Counted from the stretch's first letter, positions 1-12,656 are shown. The stretch is DNA of 64,000 nucleotides from Seison nebaliae (GCA_023231475.1 JALJEE010000232.1:1-64000); one strand, 5' to 3'. Notes: generated from the sequence alone by a model not told the origin. Translations and numbers: made by a program.

Positions 1-919
1 TTAATAAAAAAAGTATTTTAAGTATATAACATCAAAATGTAAAGCTTTTGGACTGTATACTTTTTTTAAAAATTAATGTGTTTTGACTATGCACCTTAGC
101 AAAAATCATTTTCGTCGGAATACCTCCTACGCGGGAAGTTATTCTTTCGCGACGAGTTTTTCCGTTTGCGCTGAAAGTTCGTTCTTTTGTAAGTTGAGTT
201 CGTAATACGATCATTATAAATATTTACCAAAAGAATCTTAAGTAGAGATAGATTGTATCGATTACAATATTTAGAGGCGAAATAAAAAATAACAGAAATT
301 GTCCTTACATCTTCTCTTCCCCGACAATTCCAAAACATTCGATTCTGTCAACATTATTTTTGTCGTTGATCATCTTCTATTTCAAGGCGTCCAATCGTCA
401 ATCGTTAAGTTTCGTCCCTATCTTCCGTTGAACTCACACTTACTCACAGTTGTCAGTTTCTGAGGTTTTTTAGGAAATACGTTTTGTATTTTCGTTCGTA
501 TTTTCATTCCACATTTGTTCCAAAATGAAAGAAAATTCAAAAAATAATCAAATTAAAAACGGCACCATAAAAACAAACTAACTGAATAACTTTAATTTAC
601 TGAAAAGAACTGTCTGTAAATTTCTCTTAATTTCTTCCTATTCTTAATATTACCTTTTCTGATTTTTATAGTCATTGATAGATCATTTACCGGAATGTGT
701 TTATGGGAAATGAAAATGGAGAACGTTCACTCTTATTTTGGTTTTCATGAAAGGTGTTTTTCTACTGGGAAAGTAGAGAAGTTTGAAAAATTTAAGTTGT
801 TTTGGCTAAGAAGTTTAATTGATGATTTGGAAAAAAAATTCGATTATTATTTTCTTAGAGATGATGATGAAAGTTAGTGAAGAAATAGTTTAAATTCTTT
901 CACGTAACTGTCATATTGA
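1..919. other. Upstream region of RFWD3-like gene, no gene recognised
   Basis: AT-rich sequence with only short open frames on both strands (up to about 80 codons). None resembles a known protein or shows sustained coding character. The stretch just before 920 should hold the promoter and 5' untranslated region of the RFWD3-like gene. No certain TATA element or upstream coding exon could be picked out. The left edge could include the end of an unrelated transcript, but nothing supports one. Confidence 0.5.
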
Positions 920-2506
920 ATGGATGAATTAATAGAATTGTTAGAGAATGAGCCGAATAGTTCTACGGACGATGAATCGATGAAAGAGACGAAGGAGGAA
1001 GAGGAAGGAGATGGAAACGGGGATGATGAGGAATTTGACAATTGTGTCATTTGTATGTGTCCGTTCACTGTGAATGGAAAGCATAAAATGTGTTCATTGA
1101 ATTGTGGCCATGTGTTCGGACAGAGTTGTATTCTTGAATGGAATAAACAGACGATAGGAGGACATTGCACATGTCCAACATGTAAAAAGAAATCGCATGT
1201 TCTCGATTTTAGGTTAATTTATTTCGGGAAGAACCGTATCAGTGATAAGAGTGAGAGGGATGGATTAATAAATCAAATCAACGAGACGAAAGAGGAATAT
1301 GATCGATTGATGAATGATTTCAATACGTTGAAGGAAGAGAAATTTTGTTATACTAAATTATATGAAGCGGAATTGTTAAAGAATCGGAAAGCGATGAAAT
1401 TGGATAGTGAAACTTGTGGGAATTTCATTCGACATCACTCCACCGTCAATCTTTGTGGTGACGGTTCGTCCAATTCCAAATATATTCAATTCGATCGACA
1501 AAGAAAGAAGTTGCTGATATCACAAAAATTGCCCAAAAAAGATGGATGGGGCATCAAATGTTTAGACCCGACACGACCAATATCGGTCAGTTTGACGCCC
1601 ATCGGTTATTCCATCATTCGCGATATGAAATTGAACGAATCTTTCCGAAATGAATTGTTGTCGATTAGTGTTGATAATTCGATTTATATCTCGTCACCTG
1701 TCGACCATCGAGAGAAGTTAAGTGTCGACACTTCGATGTTCACTCGATCAGCCTCGGCCTGTTGTTGGTCGAATGTGAATGAAAATTTATTTATGGTGGG
1801 AGATGAGTCGGGTGCTCTCCATTTATATGATAAGAAGAATACTAGTCGTCCAGTTCATACTCTTTCTTCGAATGACAACAACCCCATCATTCGACTGATC
1901 AACGGGAAAGTGAAAGATAAAAATTTATTTTTAGCCACATCCTTCACCGGTCACATTAATTCTATAAACGATTTAACAACAGCCGCGACCGTTGTCGCAT
2001 ATCCGATAAAACAAACAGAGAAAGAATTGGAGAGAAATCGATATAACATCACATCGACTATTTTTGCGGAAAATAATATTTTCGTTTCATATCGTGCCAT
2101 CGAAAACCGACCGATGGTAGATCAGTGCCATTATCAATTAGTGGAGAATTCTTCAAATCCATCAATCGAACCATATCATCTCAACGGCGTCTCAATCAAA
2201 GCGTCAACTCCGAAGAATATTTTCATCACACGATCCAAAGCGTCTCTCGTTTATCCGTCATCAACGGCGTCAGGTGTTTACGCTTTTACTGACGAAACGA
2301 AAAATAATTTCCAAATCGTCTCCTTTAACAATTTACTCGTCGATCATACATGGGAATTCAACACGAAAACGTTCGTTCGAGATTTCACTATGCTTCACTC
2401 ACAATCTAGTAAATTAGAGAAGATTTATGCTCTCACTGATTCTGATCTCTATATATACGATTTCGTCCACACCAGCAAATGGAATTATTTAGTCCCAGAT
2501 TTATGA
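920..2506 (+). CDS. RFWD3: RFWD3-like RING/WD40 E3 ubiquitin ligase
   Basis: Single-exon protein of 528 residues. An acidic N-terminus is followed by a RING finger at about residues 42-88: Cys42/Cys45, then CGHVFGQSC with Cys62/His64/Cys70, then a closing CPTC pair. A short helical coiled-coil segment lies at about 105-160. The rest reads as degenerate WD40 blades, including ACCWSNVNENLFMVGDES, which matches the SCCW...Y.G..NGS blade of RFWD3, and a C-terminal LYIYDF strand like the vertebrate IYKW end. RFWD3 is a nuclear ubiquitin ligase that acts on RPA and RAD51 at stalled forks and in interstrand-crosslink repair. Human RFWD3 is about 774 residues; the shortfall is mostly the long SQ-rich N-terminus. 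The ATG at 920 lies just before the acidic stretch and RING, and no upstream coding exon is evident. Identity is supported by domain order and blade similarity. Confidence 0.8.
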   Translation: MDELIELLENEPNSSTDDESMKETKEEEEGDGNGDDEEFDNCVICMCPFTVNGKHKMCSLNCGHVFGQSCILEWNKQTIGGHCTCPTCKKKSHVLDFRLIYFGKNRISDKSERDGLINQINETKEEYDRLMNDFNTLKEEKFCYTKLYEAELLKNRKAMKLDSETCGNFIRHHSTVNLCGDGSSNSKYIQFDRQRKKLLISQKLPKKDGWGIKCLDPTRPISVSLTPIGYSIIRDMKLNESFRNELLSISVDNSIYISSPVDHREKLSVDTSMFTRSASACCWSNVNENLFMVGDESGALHLYDKKNTSRPVHTLSSNDNNPIIRLINGKVKDKNLFLATSFTGHINSINDLTTAATVVAYPIKQTEKELERNRYNITSTIFAENNIFVSYRAIENRPMVDQCHYQLVENSSNPSIEPYHLNGVSIKASTPKNIFITRSKASLVYPSSTASGVYAFTDETKNNFQIVSFNNLLVDHTWEFNTKTFVRDFTMLHSQSSKLEKIYALTDSDLYIYDFVHTSKWNYLVPDL

Positions 2507-4514
2507 TTTTCGTTTTATCCTGCATAACTAATATTATGTGAAACTGATTTGTTTATCAAAAATAATTGTCTAGAAATTCTGCAATTCTGAATTATGAAAA
2601 TAAAAATTTTTTGGAAATTTTTATATTTTTTAATATTAAAAAACTTTTCAAACCATTCAACAATAACGATTTCTGTGTCACAGAAAATCACATACAAATT
2701 CCTGAGAGACGACGAAAAAAATAAAATATTTGAAGAAACTTATATCGTATCTTTCTTTAATTTATTTTTAGCAGAACGATATTAAAATATTCAAATATTT
2801 TTCAAACTGAAAAAAAGAAAATTTTTTTTGACATGTCTAAAATGAATAATAATTAATTTAATCATTGAATGATTATCATTCAGTTGTTTGGGGAATGACA
2901 TCTTCTTCCAAGTTAATAAGGATGATGAACAATTCTTGAATTTGTACGAAACAATGACAACCATTAACGAGGAAATTAGAATAGTCCTTAAAATATAATG
3001 AACTATAGACAGAAGAGAATAAGCGTCGGAAAAAATAGATTTCTGTGTGCTCCTACTAGAACTTCTCAATTTGTTCCTATCTCTTTATTACAAGTTTGGG
3101 ACACCGTTATGTTTCCCGATGTAAGTAGATTCATGAACTAGATAACATGTATCCGTTGCAATGTTTAATTATGATATTATTAGAATCCTATTGGAAGACT
3201 GTCTCTCCATCAGTTTTGTTCTCCTTGTATTGTTTTTTATTAAAGAATAGACCAAATGAAAAATTTCATACAACATTGTTAGTAATGGACTGTCTTTTTT
3301 TAATAACTTTTAATACCAAAATTTTTTTGAATCAGGATGAGTTCAACACTAGAATTTTTGCATCAAAAATTTCTTCATGAAAAATGATGTCATTTAACTT
3401 TGTAAATTCTCAGCTTTATCTCAATTGGACCACAAGTGAAGTGGCTGCGCTCAGGATTTATTTAATTCAAATTAAAATAAACAAATAATACATAAAATTA
3501 AGAAGTATTTTCTTGACGACGATGGAAAGAAGTATGAGACTGAAAGAAGTTATGTAGTACTATGCTTAATGGCACCAATATTTTATCGTTACTCTAACTT
3601 CAATGGGCTATTCGCCCAGTACACCCATAATATTCGCAAGAATGAATTCGCTTATTCGCTAGTAGGTTGATAAATTATTGTATTTTAATCTCTTCTTAAA
3701 TTGTTGAATTCTGGTCGTCGATCATTTATGGTCTGGTGAACGTAACTTATGCGTAGTTGTGGTTAGGTGGTGAAAATATGTGGGGATAGTTTAGGGGGAA
3801 TCTCTTGGTATGTGCGAGAATGTGCGAAGACTATATAATGATATCGATAATTCGTCTGGAACGTATCGATATTATTAATGATATTTTGATAGTTCTTATC
3901 GCTTCCACAGATGGTGATGGTTAACTGATGGTTGTGGTTGATAGCTTGATAGAGTCTGTTAATAAATGATTAATAGCCCATTGAACTTAGAATAACGATA
4001 AAATATTGGGGTCATTAAGCACAGCACTACATAAGTGTAGTTTCCTTGTCAGATAAATTTCCACCGACTTCCAGACTAATAATTTTATTCATTTGATTGT
4101 TACAAGTATTAGAATTTCGAGTGAATGATGAATTTTTCGGACTAATTTTATTTTCGGCTCATTCGCTGACTTTCGGCATTCTTCGCCATCAACAATTTTC
4201 CCGTTCTTGCTAATTATTTTGCGAAATTAACTTCTTTTTTATACTTTATCCAAATTGAAATTATACTTACAATTTGTTAAATAAATAATTATAATAAAAT
4301 GGATAAGTTGATTTTATTCAATGTTTTCGTTTCAATGTTTACAATAGAATTTTGAAGAAAACACGCGAAAAATTGAAAATGTTAATTTTCGATATAATTA
4401 AATTTGGTGCAAGAAGAAAAGATGTTAACTTCCGTATGGTTAATAGAAAATGTTGGTGAAAAAATAAATGTGCAATCAGAGAAAAACATGGAGAAAGGAA
4501 AAGAGAAGTTCCAT
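2507..4514. other. Intergenic region between convergent RFWD3-like and muscarinic receptor genes
   Basis: About 2 kb between the stop codons of two convergent genes. It holds AT-rich sequence, the 3' ends of both transcripts and one inverted-repeat element (3550-4034, listed separately). The short open frames here, such as those near 2594 and 3147, have no recognisable products. Confidence 0.5.
3550..4034. repeat. MITE-like element bounded by about 62-bp inverted repeats
   Basis: The segment 3550-3612 reappears as its reverse complement at 3972-4034 with few mismatches. Shared cores include CCAATATTTTATCGTTA and TTCAATGGGCTATT. The two arms enclose about 360 bp of non-coding DNA, giving an element of roughly 485 bp. 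No transposase frame is present. Size, arm length and lack of coding capacity are typical of a non-autonomous foldback or MITE-type element. A target-site duplication could not be identified with confidence. Confidence 0.6.
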
Positions 4515-7500
4515 TTAACGTTTTCGACAATCACGTCGAAGAATACGTAGGAAAGTTTTTCGAAATTGATTGTTAGCGAGTGCATAGCAAAAAGGATTAA
4601 TTGGTGAATTAAGATAACAGAGCCAGTAGGAGACATTATATAAATCTTCGTTGACCAAATCGATTCGATAGCCTCGAATGACACTCAGTATATGCCACGG
4701 CGTCCAACAGAAGAGGAAAGCGCCCATAATAATCGTTATTGTCCTCAAAGCCTTTCTGGCCCGATTCTCTGAACTCCTCGATCTTGGTTGTTGTCGATGT
4801 TTCATGTTCGTCACTGCATGTGATATCGTTCCACTGATGAAGTCGCGATTCTTTCTCTTGTTATGTCGATGTCGACTACTCCCCGTTCGCGATACGTTAA
4901 AAACTCGATTACGGAGATTCCTTTTCTCATTCGTATTGGGATGACCATCGATAGCGGAGGCCATACCTATACAACTGTCGTCGGTGGGTGTTGGTGGATG
5001 GTCGAAACTGTCATAACTGTCCTTATGATGAGCTTTCATTAGAGAGCCAGAATTATCTTTCTTAGAAAGACTACTGTCATTCTTGCTTAATGTTTGAGGG
5101 ACGGCCGTCAAACGATTCAAAGTACTAATTGAACAATCGATTAATGACGACGAAGTTTTTCGTTGTCCAATCGAATATCGTATCATCGGTGTGGATAATG
5201 CGTCCTGATTATTCGTCATAGATGTACCGAAATTATTCGTGGTAAGAGAATTAGTTTCGATGAAGGTTCGATATGAATCGTTATTTAATTCCGATGTCGT
5301 CAATTGATCGGTTTGTTGTTGGAATAATAATTTCTTCGTTTCACCAGTTCTCAACATCTTCTTTATGTAATCTTTAAATGATACCGGTTTCTTATTCATC
5401 GTTTCCGTTCTTTTATCTTCTTCTTCTTCTTCTTCTTCTTCTTCTTCTTCTTCTTCTTCTTCTTCATGCGGCAATTCACATGATGGACTACTGAATAATC
5501 TCTTGGGATTATGTCCTTTCTCACTCATGAGAATCTCTTGAGAACAAAGTTCGTTATTCGGCTGCAAATAAGGTAAATTCTGGTTGGAAATTTGTTCATT
5601 CTCTCGATTGAGACTACCAGTGTCTTTGCGAATCAAATTGTTCGGATGATACGTGGTAGGCGACGGAATGAGTACGGAAACTGTGGAATTAACGACGGAT
5701 TCGGGACATGTCGTCCGTTTCTTTATTTTCAAGTTCTTCTGCAACGGACTCTTAGACAAATTCATTTGTCGTTCATGACGTTTCTGTCTCTTACGACAAA
5801 CGTAATAGAATGATGTGGGAGTGAGACAATGGTCGAATTTGGTCGTATGACGATTCTTTAACGTCGATGATTTATTTTCCTGATTCTGATTTTTCTCATG
5901 AACTTGATAACGTCGATGACGGTTCTTTTTCGGTTTGCTCTTACTCTTCCGTCCAATCACGTCACTATCACTATGAATACTGATCTTTCTCGATTTGTTT
6001 TTTCTTTTCTTCTCCATCTCATTCAACATTTCACTATCGTCGTTCGATTGATACAAATTTTTGTAAAGGAAATGGAACTGCTCCGTTTGAGACAATAACA
6101 TTGTCGACGAGGTGTTACGAATTTGACAGACACGTTCCGTTGATTTGGCTGATCGAGTAGTTTTCAAATAATTTTGATTTCGTCGTTTTCTTATCGACAT
6201 TTTCTTCTCATGCGATTTCCGTTTTTTCGATAATGTTGAAATGTTCTTCGTCGGTGTAGTTGTAGCATGGAGATTAGATGGAACGATTCGGTTCACTTTC
6301 GACGTCTCATGTTTCACGTCGCCAGTCTGTGAACGATTTTTATGTTTGGAATTATGTCGATTTCGATGTATCAATGGCAATTGATCGTCGGATGAATATT
6401 GTGATTTTCGATTGAATCTCTGACGTCGTTTATGATCTTTCAATCGTTGATTGATATCGATCGAATGAATCTTTTCGACGGACGATAATAAAGATTTCAT
6501 TTGATCATTATTAAATTTCTTCATGTTCAACGACGTAATCTGACAAATTCGAGGAGTTGTTTGACGTTTTAATGAATAATTTTTATTCTTCTTACTAGAA
6601 TTATTCATTTCGATATTCAGTTTACAAGTTTTTGCCGAACAGGTCCGAGTGAATTCAATGGGGACAGCAGACAAGGCGGTTTGAGTGGACGCCGCTATTC
6701 TTTTGTTAGTTGAAGTGATTTTTCCTTTTTTCATATTTCTCTTCTTCAACTCGGAAGAAAGAGGTGAATTATCTTTTGTTATATGATGAACGGGCAACGA
6801 TTCGATTTGTTTAAGAATAATTTCATCTGTATTTCGTTGAAAATCCAAATCGTGTTGAGCTGGTGAAGACAATAAAGATTTCCGTTTCGTTCCTAAATCT
6901 GACGGTTTTTCCGGTTTGATTTCTGGTCCCAATTTCGAGATTGATGAGAAAGTTGAGAAAGAATCTTGAGGTTTTTCAACAACTTCCAATGAATCGATTT
7001 GTTTATCATCCACTCGCACTAATGACGATTGTGACGGGGATAAGGAGGATGATAACGATCTCTCCTCCAACTTCAATGATGGTGATGATGAATTTGAAAT
7101 GGTTTTCGTTTTCAATTCTTGTCTCATCTGCTTCATTCGTGCCGTCCAATCTTCAGCATCCACATCGACTAATGTTTGAGGTTTGGGTGGAACTTCACTA
7201 ATGATTGCCTGATGCATTTTATATGGATTTTTGTTATTGGTTGTGTTATTTGTATCAAAATTATTAGTGGTTGTAGTAGCGGTGACGGTGGATGTTGGTA
7301 CGACACCTTTCCGACCAAATCGAGTAATTTTTATCATATTTGTCGGAGTGAAAACATTCGAATGATTTTTAGTCACTCCAACATTTTCCTTCTTTTTCAA
7401 TTTCTTATTTTTCCGTTCTGTCGAAATCATTCGAGCATAAACGATCGATGAATTGGATGTTTGACTAATGTTGGACGAATAATCGAAATCATCGACATTT

Positions 7501-8157
7501 CCTGCGTATTCTTCCGCTTCGTCCGAATCGTTTACGTCGTTATAGAATGATCGCTTCATGGAATCCTTATTGTAAGTGTGTTCGGAGATTTGAGAGACGT
7601 CATTGGAAATCATTCGATGTCGTAATGGATTCCAACTACGATTCTTCTTATTCACTAGAATTTTTCCTTTCAACTCTTCACTCTTCATCGATTCTCGATC
7701 CATCATTCTTTTGGACGACATTTCCTGTTTCTTCCGATTGCGATCTTTTATCAACACGTTCGATATTGGAGTGATTTTCGTCTGATTCTTCTCACTCTTC
7801 ATGGCGATGGTCGTTATCATATTCGTCGATTTATTGTGAACGGACGACGTATCAGTTTGTGTGATGATTACCGCGTTTGTCGACGGTATTGATATGGTAC
7901 CGAATGTTGTTGTTGTTGTTGCTATTGTTGATGCTTTCGATGAAACGGGTAATAATGAGGTTGACGAATTGATGTTATTCTGATTATGATCTTGATCATC
8001 ATCCATTAAATCTCCTTCATTCAAATCGATAATTAAAGAATCTTCTCTTGATTTATCTTTCAATTTCCTCGAAGTATCTTCCGATGTTAATTGTTTGAAA
8101 TCGGAACGACTATCCTTATTCTTGGTAACCAATAACGTTCCCGAAACATTCACTCCT

Positions 8158-8189
<32 letters not shown>

Positions 8190-8963
8190 GTTATTATTGT
8201 TATTGTTTGTTGCATTATTATTATTTGCATAACGTGTACTCTTACCGCCCACTAATCGATTAACTTTTCGTTGTTTCAATCTTGATCGCTTCTCCAGACT
8301 ACTTGCAACACGATAAATGAAAACGTAGAGAACGATCATGACGATTAACGTCGACCAGAAATAGCAGCAAATTAGAACGAAATTAAATTGAGCATTCTTC
8401 ACAAATTTCGCTTCGCATTGATTGTCATCATTTTGGTCTTCTCGTACGAAATAACGCCAACCAAGAATGGTGGTGAAGAAGATAACGGCGGGTAAGAACC
8501 ATGTCGTCATGATAATGATGACGACTTTTCGCTGAGTTCTCCATTTGCGATATTTTGCCGGAATCTTCACAGAACAATACCGATCGACTGTTATGGCCAA
8601 GACAGTATAAATGGAGGTCAAACAAACGGTGTAGTCCAATGAGAGCCACAATTCACAAATGATTCTACCGAAGCTCCATTGACCCATCAGGATGTAGGTT
8701 GAGAAGAGTGGCATTGAGAAGAGTCCGAGAAGACAATCACTCACAGCCAAAGAAAAGATAAAATAATTAGTGGCATGACGGATTTGTCGTTCGAGAAAGA
8801 AACTGAGTAATACAAGAACGTTACCCGCCACCGTTATGAAGCTCGTAATTCCTGCGAGCAATCCTAAGAAAATGATGAGTGGCAACGGATATTTAGAGGA
8901 AGTAGCCGCCACTACCACATCAGTATGACTGGTCGTCCACAATCGATTACTGCTCACATTCAT
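4515..8963 (-). CDS. mAChR-B: Muscarinic acetylcholine receptor, B type (GAR-2-like), with giant third intracellular loop
   Basis: Class-A GPCR of 1482 residues read from the only in-frame ATG upstream of TM1 (8963). TM1 lies at about 28-52, TM2 64-88 (Asp75), TM3 101-128 with amine-binding Asp110 in SLDYTVC and the motif DRY at 127-129, TM4 146-168 and TM5 192-219. TM6 starts near 1407 (CWTPWHIL) and TM7 ends NSPINPFCYALANNQF. The YWLCYLNSPINP signature and LWLSLDY identify a muscarinic receptor. Replacement of the YN pair of WTPYN by WH points to the invertebrate B subtype, which in known members is Gi-coupled and insensitive to classical muscarinic antagonists. The third intracellular loop is about 1180 residues, against a few hundred in vertebrate receptors. 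It contains poly-Asn (about 8161-8210) and poly-Glu (about 5417-5465) tracts encoded by trinucleotide repeats. The reading frame stays open for 3.7 kb upstream, so the true N-terminus may be longer. Confidence 0.85.
5417..5465. repeat. (TTC)n microsatellite encoding poly-Glu
   Basis: Near-perfect run of TTC on the plus strand. It is read on the minus strand as GAA and encodes the poly-Glu tract in the third intracellular loop of the muscarinic receptor. Being in phase, it can vary in length without shifting the frame. Confidence 0.9.
8161..8210. repeat. (TTA)n microsatellite encoding poly-Asn
   Basis: Run of TTA/TTG triplets on the plus strand, read on the minus strand as AAT/AAC. It encodes about 16 consecutive Asn soon after TM5 of the muscarinic receptor. 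In-phase length variation is expected. Confidence 0.9.
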
Positions 8964-11900
8964 GAATGGGTTGAGTGGAAGCAATGGCGATTGAGTTCCA
9001 TACTCGATGAAAATTGAATGATTGAAATGGTTTCGAAATTGCGGCAGATAATACTTTCGCTTGCTAAAGTTATCTGATTTATCTGGTTGTTTCGGTGTGG
9101 TGGATGAGAAGTTGCTTGATGGAACGGTATAATAAGATAAAGGTGAAAATCGTGGAAATTTATGAGATTCCGATGTCGGTGATGGTCGTTGTTGATGATA
9201 ATCCAATGTAACGTTATTCAAAGGTGAATCGGTTGTGTGAGCGTTACTAAATTTCACTTCATTCAAAATACGATAAAGATGCTCTGAAAATTTATCAGAT
9301 TTCTTCGAATTATCGATTAGATTTGTATCAATATTCTTATCGTCAAACAAGATGGCACGACTATGTTTCTGAGACGGTTGCGTATGGATCGATTTGTTGA
9401 ATAACAAATTCTGACAATGAATACAAATATCATTCAAGAACGTATGTAATTGATCGTTGGTTGTAGTTCGTCTGTGTAATTGAAGACAATATTGAGCCAA
9501 TAATGATCGATCGATAGTGATGATGGTTCGTAATCGATTCGATAGTTCGATGTGAATATTAGCGGTCGAATTGGACGAGCAATTATATGTTTGATTGAAA
9601 GTGGACAGAACGTTCTCGACTAATTCGACGTGAATAGCCTTCCCACTACCCAACGTTAATAGAAGGAAGATGGAAATCAGATTTCTGCGGTTGTTTGGTA
9701 GGAAAACGGGAAAATAACTTTCACTTATTCGAGAATTATGTTCACGTTTTGTCGACGAATAATGAAATGGTTTTATTCGATTCTCTCGAAAATATCTCTC
9801 GTTCTCTAAATTCTTTCCATTACTCTTCTGATTCTCATGAGATGACGTATAGAGTTGACATGCACTTGTAAAATTTATCGAATAATCTTTCTCACTCAAA
9901 TAAGTCGAATTGGAGATTGACCCATAATCAAATAATTGTCGATATAGTAATGAAAAATCATAAAATGACACAGAAGGAAGTGAATGGAGAGCATTGAATT
10001 GACTCGATCGAATTCGGTTGGATTTATTTTGGATGATTAGTTTGAAAATCGATTCAATATCATTCTCAATTGTGGTTCTTTTTGTTGTTGTTGTTGTTGT
10101 TGTGATGATTGAGGGTTGTGGAGGAACTGAAGAAAGACAATTTACAAGTCGATTAAAAAGAAAAATTGCCGATGAAGTTGGAGGAGGATGTTGTGTTGAT
10201 GATTTGGATAATAATCGAAATGGTTCTATATGTATTGAATGTTCAGAATTGTAATGATGGAAGAAAATGAAACAATGGAATTGGATAAACTTGCAAATCG
10301 ATTGTAAAGGATATGATAATGATGATGATGATGATGATAATAATGATGATAATATACAATTTTTCAAAGATGTTAATTCATACACGTATTGATATATCCT
10401 ATCTGATCGGAACGTTCGAGATGTTAATGCTACTATTAGAGATGGAGGAAAAGTTCGTCCTTTTCTTCTTATCTGATCACTATAATCGAATAGATCGACT
10501 AGGATCTCCTTTATCTGATGTTGTTGGTGAGTGTGGGAACGTTGGAAGAAATGAGAGACGGTGCCAATACGTGTGAAATTGATGGAAGTTGTTAATAATA
10601 GAATTATGCGACAATCCCAATACAATTTTGTAGCATAAGTCAATTTTTGAATAATTGTCCGAAAGATGGTGGAGGATTCGATGGCATCGACTATGTTCAC
10701 CGTATCGACATAATCTGATGAATAATAATTATCATAAGGATGATGATGATGATGGTAATGATGACGGTGATTGTGAAGGTGATAAAAGCGAGTATTCTGA
10801 TTGTGATTAGGTGTGAGTGAGTTATTGTGAATGTATTGATGAGGAAGATCGATAATCGATAGATAGATGAATAAGAGGATGAATAGAATGCCTATCTGCC
10901 TCCTAGCATGAAATCTACTTTTCCATTGAAATATTGAATAGAGTTCATCATCAGTTCTACTGATTAGACAATGACAATAGTAGTATTTCCACCTCCTTCT
11001 CAAATGTCGATTGTCTATGAAACTATTTTCACAATTTACATATATTATTGAATTAAGAATAAATGCATCGCAATTATGAAAATATTTTACATCATTCCAT
11101 CTATCCAAATTATTCTCCTTCGATATATTACATGGATTTCTCCTCCTTCTCTTCCTCTTCCTCCTTCTCAAATATTCTTCTTGGTATTTTTGTTGATAAT
11201 ATTCCTCCTGCTCGTCTTCTTCTTCTTGCTCTTGTTGTTCTTGTTGTTGTTGTTGACGCGAAAACTTATTGGCACGTTCTTCTTTTTTAATGTTTCGTTG
11301 ATATTTATGAGGTCCTCCCGAATAATGTTCACGTTCAATTGTCTGAAGTGAATTGTTCTTTTGCTCCTTTTCCCACTTTTCTTTTTCTTCATTTAATCCA
11401 TTCCTCCATACTAGCACAATAATTATTGCAATTAGTCTTCTGATTGGAAGGATGATGAAGAGACATGACGATAAGAAGAAGAAGATGAATATTGCTAATG
11501 TTCTTAATTTTATTGGGAGAGTTCGAACATTTCTTGATTTTGTCAGGAATTCCTTCGATTCGACTTTCTCTCTCGTTAATGCGACGATAGTGGAGTGGTT
11601 GAGAGAAACGATATTAGTGAGAACGATTATTGATTGTGATGATCGAGCAATAAATTGAATTATCAATAATTCATTACAACATAACACATCGGTAACTGGT
11701 CGTCGTATGTGCAGACGAGTTTGCTTGATATGAAACGAATAAGATGAGAAATGGAAAAGCGTCAATTCCCATTCACGAAACGGTTTTGAGAAAGTTCTAT
11801 TTGGTGTTAATTCCGAATATTTCTGAGGTGATCGTTGCAAGCGAATGCAGGATGAATGTAAAACCGAAGAAATATGAAAACGATTTGAATGGTTTTCGTT

Positions 11901-12656
11901 CTGATGATTTATTAATGATGTCAATTTAACGATATCTTCAAAATCATCAAACTGATTACGTGTGAATAGAGAATGTTCTAATAAGATGGTATGATTAGAA
12001 GGAGTCGTTGAATGTTTATTGCTCGATATTCTCTGTCCCACTGATTTGATCTCTTCTCTTCTTCTTTCATCAGTTACGGCTCGTCTCTTCTCATTTATTC
12101 CTCGTCTGTCTTTTACACCAAACGATTCTGACGCAATACAATTACACAATGGCTTAATCGATTTATGACATCGATCTTGTATCTTCAGGCACTTCTCATA
12201 AGATTGTGAGGAGGATGAGAATTTATGAAAATCGTCAGCAAAAGTATAAGAATCATCAAATTCAGATAATGACGAATAAGAAGAACAATTGGAACAGCAG
12301 CAACAACAACAACAATAATAATAATAATAATAAATTAATTGAATCGATTGTTGTCGTCCTTTACGGTTGTGATGAGGAGAATCGAACGAATTGATATGAT
12401 TTCTGATATGTTTTTCTAGACTAGTGAGAGTTCGTTGGAGGATATGTCGAAGGAGAATAATCCGTAATAGAATCGTCTGAAAGAAATTATTGGTAGTGGT
12501 AGAACGAATTGGTCGTTCATTCTCCTTTCTTCGTACCTTCTTCCAATAATTTCCTCGTCTTCTTCCAGTAGAATTGGTGGGAATGGAAGGAAAAACTAGT
12601 CTGAAATATTCGAAGTTTAACCGATTACCATTCGGGAATAAGTAGACTAAAAGTGA
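8964..12656 (-). other. 3.7-kb stop-free and ATG-free in-frame stretch upstream of the muscarinic receptor
   Basis: The receptor frame continues upstream without a stop to a TAG at 12657-12659, about 1231 codons. I found no in-frame ATG in it; the longest open frame can only be opened by TTG at 12149. Out-of-frame ATGs are common. Translated, it gives low-complexity blocks (Gln/Glu-rich near 11.2 kb, His-rich near 10.75 kb, poly-Thr, poly-Ser), several N-glycosylation sequons, and hydrophobic stretches such as RNLISIFLLLTLGSGKA about 130-250 residues before TM1. Either an upstream exon splices into it and it is a very long methionine-free N-terminal extension, or it is a translated or specially constrained leader. 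Lack of stops over this length in AT-rich DNA argues that the frame is under selection. Confidence refers to the open frame, not to its function. Confidence 0.7.

Noticed and set aside
10018-11660. Plus-strand frames of 75-101 codons opposite the muscarinic upstream region
   Set aside because: They are shadows of the long minus-strand frame and repeat low-complexity strings such as poly-Val or poly-Leu.
12296-12394. CAA/AAT-rich plus-strand frame as a poly-Gln/Asn protein
   Set aside because: Short simple-sequence run opposite the long minus-strand frame; no flanking coding signal.
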